From: Baekduia sp036518975
GTDB lineage: Bacteria; Actinomycetota; Thermoleophilia; Solirubrobacterales; Solirubrobacteraceae
DNA length: 64,000 nucleotides
Assembly: GCA_036518975.1 (NCBI GenBank)
Contig: DATDMD010000025.1
Coordinates: 1-64,000, forward strand
Reading direction: 5' to 3'
Of the stretch, positions 59,092-64,000 are shown in pieces. A program made the translations under genes and the position numbers. Position 1 is the stretch's first letter. Each line of letters starts with the position of its first letter. Under the pieces are notes generated by a model that was not told where the DNA came from, did no database searches, and saw only the letters and a program-made list of their open reading frames with translations.

Positions 59092-59808
59092 ATGTCGGCC
59101 CAGACCCCGCAGCCCGAGTTGGTGCCCACGCCGGCTGAAGGGACGCCGGTGCCCAGGCGCCGCAACGCGTGGATGTGGATCAGCGGCGCGCTCGCGCTCG
59201 TCGCCGTGGGCCTGCTCGTCTGGGCGCTGAAGGGCCAGTCGGACCTCGACGGCGCGCAGGACGACCTCAGCGGCGCCAGGCAGCAGCTCAGCAGCACCGA
59301 GCAGGAGCTGAAGAGCACGAGCGACAAGGCGGCCGCGACGCAGAAGGAGCTCGACGCGACCGAGAAGGAGCTGGCCGACGCCAACGCGCAGCTCGACGCC
59401 GCGCAGGGCCGGCGCCAGAAGGCCGTCGTCGCCGCCACCGGCGTCGCGTTCACCAAGCTCGTCAGGGATCTCGGCGCCGCGAACGAGGACGTCGCCGCGA
59501 CCGAGCAGGAGCTCGAGAGCGCCCAGAAGACGGCGGACGCGGCCGAGAAGGACGCGGCGAGCGCCGAGAAGCAGGCCACCAAGGCCACCGACCAGGCCTC
59601 CAAGGCGCAGGCGCAGGCCGACCAGGCCGGCGCCGAGAAGCAGGTCGCCGAGGCGAAGGCGACGATCGCGAAGGACTGCGCGAAGGCCTACATCTCGGCG
59701 TTCGGCGGGCTGATCGAAGGCGGCGACCTGCGCGAGAAAGCGCCGGCCGTGCGCAAGGAGCTGGCCGGCATCACCGACGACTGCCAGGACGCGTTCGCCG
59801 GGACATGA
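59092..59808 (+). CDS. Membrane-anchored coiled-coil protein
   Basis: A 238-residue protein. One helix (about 28-47) is followed by about 140 residues of coiled coil with heptad-like repeats rich in Ala, Glu, Lys, Gln and Asp (EKDAASAEKQATKATDQASK). The C-terminal 50 residues form a small helical domain with two cysteines (AKDCAKAY, TDDCQDAF). The layout suggests a periplasmic tether or spacer. No family recognised. Confidence 0.72.
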   Translation: MSAQTPQPELVPTPAEGTPVPRRRNAWMWISGALALVAVGLLVWALKGQSDLDGAQDDLSGARQQLSSTEQELKSTSDKAAATQKELDATEKELADANAQLDAAQGRRQKAVVAATGVAFTKLVRDLGAANEDVAATEQELESAQKTADAAEKDAASAEKQATKATDQASKAQAQADQAGAEKQVAEAKATIAKDCAKAYISAFGGLIEGGDLREKAPAVRKELAGITDDCQDAFAGT

Positions 59809-59908
59809 GCACGGGCAATCGCGTGGTCAGGCAGGTGACCAGGCCCCGGACGGGCGGCGGAGCGAGTCGTCAACGTCCGGGCAACCCCAAACCCCCACGG
59901 AGGTCCCC

Positions 59909-60397
59909 ATGAGCAGTTCGCAGCCGGGCACCCGGACCGCGACGGACGGAGCGGGCGCCACGGCCGTCCCCATGCGGTTCGAGGTCACGGTCCTGCCGGT
60001 CTCTGACCCCGATCGCGCCAAGGCCTTCTACCAGCGCCTCGGCTGGCGCCTCGACGCCGACTTCCCGATCGACGACCACTACCGGGTGATCCAGTTCACG
60101 CCGCCCGGCTCGCCGGCCTCGATCCAGTTCGGGACCGGCATGACGACGCTCGCGCCCGGCTCGATGCACGACATGATGTTGATCGTCGACGACCTCGACG
60201 CCGCCCGCGAGGAGCTGTCCAGCCATGGTGCCCAGGTCACCGAGGCCTGGCACGGGCGCGGCGTCGGCGGCAGCGGGCGGCTGCCCGGCCCCGACCCCGA
60301 CGGCAGCTCGTACCGCAGCTTCGCGGCGTTCGAGGATCCGGACGGCAACCGCTGGCTGCTCCAGCAGATCACCGACCGGCTCCCGGGGCGGGTGTGA
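59909..60397 (+). CDS. VOC family protein (glyoxalase/bleomycin-resistance fold)
   Basis: A 162-residue protein with VTVLPVSDPDRAKAFYQRLGWRLD, HDMMLIVDDLDAAREEL and FEDPDGNRWLLQQIT, typical of the VOC superfamily. The metal ligands are not all obvious. GGAGG 8 bases before the ATG. The next gene (60401) lies 3 bases later and encodes a small partner often found after this VOC type, so the pair is probably one operon. Confidence 0.85.
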   Translation: MSSSQPGTRTATDGAGATAVPMRFEVTVLPVSDPDRAKAFYQRLGWRLDADFPIDDHYRVIQFTPPGSPASIQFGTGMTTLAPGSMHDMMLIVDDLDAAREELSSHGAQVTEAWHGRGVGGSGRLPGPDPDGSSYRSFAAFEDPDGNRWLLQQITDRLPGRV

Positions 60398-60400
60398 GCG

Positions 60401-60604
60401 ATGGACGTCGCCGAGCTGGCCGACCTCCTGCACGAGACCTCTGAGCGCCACGGCGCGTTCGAGGCCGTCGCCCCGCCGCACGACTGGTGGGACTGGTACG
60501 CCGCCTACATGAAGGCGCGCGAAGACGGCAGCGAGCCCGACGACGCCACGGCGGCCGCCGACCGCTACATGGCCGACGTCAAGCACGTGGTGCTCAGCCG
60601 CTGA
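60401..60604 (+). CDS. Small VOC-associated protein
   Basis: A 67-residue helical protein (HETSERHGAFEAV, DWWDWYAAYMKAREDGSEPDDA, DRYMADVKHVV). Proteins with the DWWDWYAAY motif regularly follow VOC genes in actinobacteria, or form a C-terminal domain of the same chain. It converges on the methyltransferase with an 11-base overlap. Confidence 0.72.
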   Translation: MDVAELADLLHETSERHGAFEAVAPPHDWWDWYAAYMKAREDGSEPDDATAAADRYMADVKHVVLSR

Positions 60605-61178
60605 CGATCAGCAGCGCGCCGGCGCCGGTGGGGGCGAGGGCCTCGTGAACGCGGTCGTCGGCGGCGACGAGCGCGCGGAAGTCCGCGACCTGCTCGGCGT
60701 GGGAGAGCACGTTGTCGACGACGAGCAGGCCGCCGGGCGCCAGCGCGCGCACCAGGTCGGGCCAGTAGGACACGTAGGCCGGGCGCTCGGCGTCCAGGAA
60801 GATCAGGCCCCACTCGCCGTCGCCGGAGGCGGCGAGCGTGTCCGCGGCGTCCTCGGTGCGCAGCTCGACGGCGCCGGCGAGCCCGCCGCGCGTCAGGTTG
60901 GCGCGCGCCTGCTCGGTGCGCTCGGGCTCGACGTCGACCGACACGAGCGCCGCGCCCACCGCGCGCGCCGCCTCGGCGAGCCACAGCGTCGAGTAGCCGT
61001 TCGACGTCCCGAGCTCCAGGACGCGCGCCGGCCGCGTCGCGCGGATCAGGACCGCGATCAGCGCCGCGGTGTCGGGCTCGACGTTGCGCCGGCGCTCCAG
61101 CCGGTCCTCCCGGGTCGCGTCGAACGCGCGGCCCTCCGCGTAGAGGTCGTCGAGGAGGGCGCTGAGGGTCTCGTCCAT
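60594..61178 (-). CDS. Class I SAM-dependent O-methyltransferase
   Basis: A 194-residue catechol-O-methyltransferase-like (Methyltransf_24/3) protein: VLELGTSNGYSTLWLAEA (motif I), SVDVEPERTEQAR (acidic loop), LIFLDAERPAYVSYWP (metal-binding Asp) and LLVVDNVLSH. Such enzymes methylate phenols or caffeoyl-type groups using Mg2+. A CTACAT box lies 12 bases before the ATG. It is divergent from the sulfatase at 61236, 57 bases away. Confidence 0.87.
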   Translation of the reverse strand: MDETLSALLDDLYAEGRAFDATREDRLERRRNVEPDTAALIAVLIRATRPARVLELGTSNGYSTLWLAEAARAVGAALVSVDVEPERTEQARANLTRGGLAGAVELRTEDAADTLAASGDGEWGLIFLDAERPAYVSYWPDLVRALAPGGLLVVDNVLSHAEQVADFRALVAADDRVHEALAPTGAGALLIVSG

Positions 61179-61235
61179 GGGGATCACCCGATGTAGAGGA
61201 TGCACGATCCGGGCGGCGCTCAGAGGCTGGCCCTC

Positions 61236-63605
61236 ATGGCCAACGAGCGCTCGACCCGCCGTGACGTGCTGCCCGTCCCCGACCGGCCGCCGGTCGGGCA
61301 CACGATGTACGACGCCAAGGACCCGGACTCGAAGTTCGCGCCGATCGAGGAGCTGCGACCGCCGGCCGACGCGCCCAACGTCCTCGTCGTCCTGATCGAC
61401 GACGCCGGCTTCGGCTCGTCGAGCGCGTTCGGCGGCCCCTGCCTGACGCCGACCGCCGAGCGCCTGGCCGCCGGCGGCCTGAAGTTCAACCGGTTCCACA
61501 CGACGGCGCTGTGCTCGCCGACCCGCGCGGCGCTGCTGAGCGGCCGGAACCACCACACGGTCGGGATGGGCGGCATCACCGAGATCGCGACGTCGGCGCC
61601 CGGGTACAGCTCGATGCGCCCGAACACCTGCGCGCCGCTGGCCGAGATCCTCCGGCTCAACGGGTACTCGACGGCGCAGTTCGGCAAGTGCCACGAGGTG
61701 CCGGTCTGGCAGACGAGCCCGATGGGGCCGTTCGACAACTGGCCGACGGGCAGCGGCTTCCAATACTTCTACGGGTTCATCGGTGGCGAAGCGCACCAGT
61801 ACTACCCCGCGCTGTACGAGGGGACGAACCCGGTCGAGCCCGACCGCACCCCCGAGGAGGGCTACCACCTCATGGGGGACATGACCGACAAGGCCATCAA
61901 CTGGATCCGCCAGCAGCGCGCGCTGACGCCCGATCGGCCGTTCTTCGCGTACTTCGCGCCCGGCGCGACCCACGCGCCGCATCACGTGCCCAAGGAGTGG
62001 GCCGACAAGTACGCCGGCGCGTTCGACGACGGGTGGGACGCGCTGCGCGAACGGACCTTCGCGCGGCAGAAGGAGCTGGGCGTGATCCCGGCCGACGCGC
62101 AGCTCACGCCGCGTCACGACGAGATCCCGGCGTGGGACGAGATGCCCGAGGACCTCAAGCCGGTGCTGCGCCGCCAGATGGAGGTCTACGCCGGCTTCAT
62201 GGAGTTCACCGACCACCACGTCGGGCGGCTGGTCGACGCGCTCGAGCAGCTCGAAGTGCTCGAGGACACGCTCGTCTTCTACATCGTCGGCGACAACGGG
62301 GCATCGGCCGAAGGCACGTTGAACGGCACGTTCAACGAGATGATCAACTTCAACGGCGCCGCCGCGATCGAGACGCCGGAGTTCATGATCGAGCGCCTCG
62401 ACGACTTCGGCGGGCCCGAGTCCTACAACCACTACGCGGTCGGCTGGGCTCACGCGATGGACACGCCGTACCAGTGGACCAAGCAGGTCGCGTCGCACTT
62501 CGGCGGCACGCGCAACGGGACGATCGTCCGCTGGCCGGCGGGGTTCGACGCGGTGGGCGAGATCCGCGCCCAGTTCACGCACGTGATCGACATCGCCCCG
62601 ACGGTGCTCGACGTCGCCGGGCTTGCCGAGCCGACCTTCGTCAACGGCGTGCAGCAGACGCCGATGCAGGGCGTGAGCATGCGCTACGCCTTCGCCGATC
62701 CCGAGGCGCGCGAGCGCCACGAGACCCAGTACTTCGAGATGTTCGGCAATCGCGGCATCTACCACAAGGGCTGGACCGCCGTGACGCGGCACAAGACGCC
62801 GTGGCTGCTGGTGGGCGAGGAGACGCCCGCGTTCGACGACGACGTCTGGGAGCTCTATGACACCAGCGCGGACTGGACGCAGTTCGTGGACGTCTCGGCC
62901 CAGCACCCGGACCGGCTGCACGAGCTGCAGCGGCTGTTCCTGATCGAGGCGGCGCGCAACGGCGTCCTGCCGCTCGACGACCGCGCCCTGGAGCGGTTCG
63001 ACGCCGAGATCGCCGGGCGGCCGGCGCTCGTCAAGGGCACCCGCCAGCGGCTGTTCGGCGGGATGGGCCGGCTGACGGAGAACTCGGTCGTCAGCATCAA
63101 GAACACATCGCACGCGGTGACGGCCGAGATCGTCGTGCCCGCGGGCGGCGCGCAGGGCGTGATCATCGCGCAGGGCGGCGGCATCGGCGGCTGGAGCCTG
63201 TACGCCGTCGAGGGGCGGCTCCGGTACTGCTACAACCTGCTCGGCGTCCAGCGCTTCTACGTCGGCAGCGAGCGCGAGATCCCCGCCGGAACCCACCAGG
63301 TGCGCATGGAGTTCGCCTACGACGGCCCCGGGCTCGGCAAGGGCGGGACCGCGACGCTCTACCTCGACGGGGAGCAGGTCGGGCAGGGCGCGGTCGCCGC
63401 GACGGCGGCGGTGGTCTTCTCGGCCGACGACACCTGCGACGTCGGCCGCGAGGCCGGCTCCCTGGTCGCGGAGGACTACCCCACGCCCAACGCGTTCACC
63501 GGCGAGGTGGCGTGGGTCGAGATCGACGCGGGGGACGCCGCCATGGACGGCGACCACCGCCTCGCGGCCGACGAGCTGTTCCGCGTGGCCATGGCGCGGC
63601 AGTGA
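61236..63605 (+). CDS. Arylsulfatase, type I formylglycine-dependent
   Basis: A 789-residue sulfatase. VLVVLIDDAGFGSSSAFGG gives the metal-binding Asp pair (55-56) and ALCSPTRAALLSGR the active site with Cys93 to be converted to formylglycine. HHTVGMGG, TGSGFQYFYGF and GDNGASAEGT follow. The C-terminal 160 residues (about 620-789) form a beta-sandwich. No signal peptide is visible, so it may be cytoplasmic or exported by another path. The formylglycine-generating enzyme is not in the window. Confidence 0.93.
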   Translation: MANERSTRRDVLPVPDRPPVGHTMYDAKDPDSKFAPIEELRPPADAPNVLVVLIDDAGFGSSSAFGGPCLTPTAERLAAGGLKFNRFHTTALCSPTRAALLSGRNHHTVGMGGITEIATSAPGYSSMRPNTCAPLAEILRLNGYSTAQFGKCHEVPVWQTSPMGPFDNWPTGSGFQYFYGFIGGEAHQYYPALYEGTNPVEPDRTPEEGYHLMGDMTDKAINWIRQQRALTPDRPFFAYFAPGATHAPHHVPKEWADKYAGAFDDGWDALRERTFARQKELGVIPADAQLTPRHDEIPAWDEMPEDLKPVLRRQMEVYAGFMEFTDHHVGRLVDALEQLEVLEDTLVFYIVGDNGASAEGTLNGTFNEMINFNGAAAIETPEFMIERLDDFGGPESYNHYAVGWAHAMDTPYQWTKQVASHFGGTRNGTIVRWPAGFDAVGEIRAQFTHVIDIAPTVLDVAGLAEPTFVNGVQQTPMQGVSMRYAFADPEARERHETQYFEMFGNRGIYHKGWTAVTRHKTPWLLVGEETPAFDDDVWELYDTSADWTQFVDVSAQHPDRLHELQRLFLIEAARNGVLPLDDRALERFDAEIAGRPALVKGTRQRLFGGMGRLTENSVVSIKNTSHAVTAEIVVPAGGAQGVIIAQGGGIGGWSLYAVEGRLRYCYNLLGVQRFYVGSEREIPAGTHQVRMEFAYDGPGLGKGGTATLYLDGEQVGQGAVAATAAVVFSADDTCDVGREAGSLVAEDYPTPNAFTGEVAWVEIDAGDAAMDGDHRLAADELFRVAMARQ

Positions 63606-63618
63606 GCTCCCGCTACAA

Positions 63619-64000
63619 CTACTCGACGAGGTACACGTCGTAGACCACGCCCTCGGGCTGCCGCCCGCCGACCGCGACGAACACGCCGTCGTTGACCCAG
63701 GCGAGGTCCGGGTCGGACGTCTCGATGCTCAGCTGCGTCCGGAACGTGTACTCGGCGGGATCGACGTCCTCGCCGCGGCCCAGGCGCGCGAGGACCTCGG
63801 CCGGCCCGTGGCGCACGCCGGTCGACGTCACCATCAGCAGCGTGCCGGCGTCGGTGCGCAGCGTGTAGCGGATGTCGACGCGCGCGCCGCCGTCGGGCCG
63901 GAGGACCTGCCAGTCGCCGCCGCCGGGGACGAGCTCGCCGGCGAGCCCGTCGCCCGAGAACCGGCCGCCGGCGTACGCGACGACGCGCCGGTGGCCGGCC
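63619..64000 (-). CDS. DUF3237 family protein (partial, 5' end beyond the window)
   Basis: The visible 127 codons give the C-terminal part of a DUF3237/UPF0311 protein: FSGDGLAGELVPGGGDW, DIRYTLRTDAG and MVTSTGVRHGPAEVL. The family forms a small beta-barrel of unknown function, often near sulfatase or dienelactone-like genes. It converges on the sulfatase with a 13-base gap. Confidence 0.85.
   Translation of the reverse strand, partial: AGHRRVVAYAGGRFSGDGLAGELVPGGGDWQVLRPDGGARVDIRYTLRTDAGTLLMVTSTGVRHGPAEVLARLGRGEDVDPAEYTFRTQLSIETSDPDLAWVNDGVFVAVGGRQPEGVVYDVYLVE

Overview
The window is very GC-rich, gene-dense DNA from an actinobacterium. GTG and TTG starts are common, neighbouring genes overlap by ATGA or GTGA, there are two F420-type (DDN) nitroreductase-family proteins, and many starts sit 6-8 bases after a TAnnnT box, as expected for leaderless transcripts. 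Gene content fits the class Thermoleophilia (Solirubrobacterales), but that placement is an inference. No phage, plasmid, rRNA or CRISPR locus is visible.

Layout. 1-2920: MacAB-type exporter operon ending in a membrane-anchored DUF5666-like protein. 2953-4581: nucleotide-regulated CBS/DRTGG family II pyrophosphatase. 4578-6777 (minus): arsenic operon arsR-arsM-aqpS-arsC with a perfect operator over the arsR start. 6789-9268: DUF2127 protein, a repeat-rich gap, rapZ and a VOC protein. 9276-13780: glycolytic operon gap-pgk-tpiA-gpmI. 13820-20963: hybrid histidine kinase, nitroreductase, MarR, then a coupled set of DUF4097 protein, histidine kinase and sugar-binding-type lipoprotein. 20974-27230: aldo/keto reductase-nadK, tgt, cydAB and a secreted protein. 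27227-27394: a small element with 24-bp perfect terminal inverted repeats that supplies the stop codons of both flanking genes.

27391-36360: SDR; metallophosphoesterase-lipoprotein-Ser/Thr kinase operon; DUF3467 and rlmH from a 21-base shared promoter; a TrkA-type channel; argS; paired hairpins; ccdA, ccmH and ccmG. 36423-37028: tRNA-Gly(CCC), its terminator and a 144-base tandem repeat. 37029-46795: HD hydrolase, small secreted proteins, cupin-TPR protein, Fic AMP-transferase, large LuxR-type ATPase regulator, two alpha/beta hydrolases and an SDR. 46904-53218: a PAS-GAF histidine kinase translationally coupled to 5-oxoprolinase (pxpB, pxpC, pxpA) and biotin carboxyl carrier/biotin carboxylase genes. 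53224-64000: second DUF5666-like protein, second nitroreductase, Bax inhibitor-1 protein, a broken histidine kinase, redox and coiled-coil proteins, VOC protein, methyltransferase, sulfatase and a partial DUF3237 gene.

The most unusual points are the short inverted-repeat element making two stop codons, a tandem-hairpin repeat family whose outer stems differ in sequence but stay self-complementary, sensor kinases coupled to a binding lipoprotein and to a metabolic operon with no response regulator nearby, and a kinase paralogue that lost its phosphoacceptor region through a frame-changing deletion.
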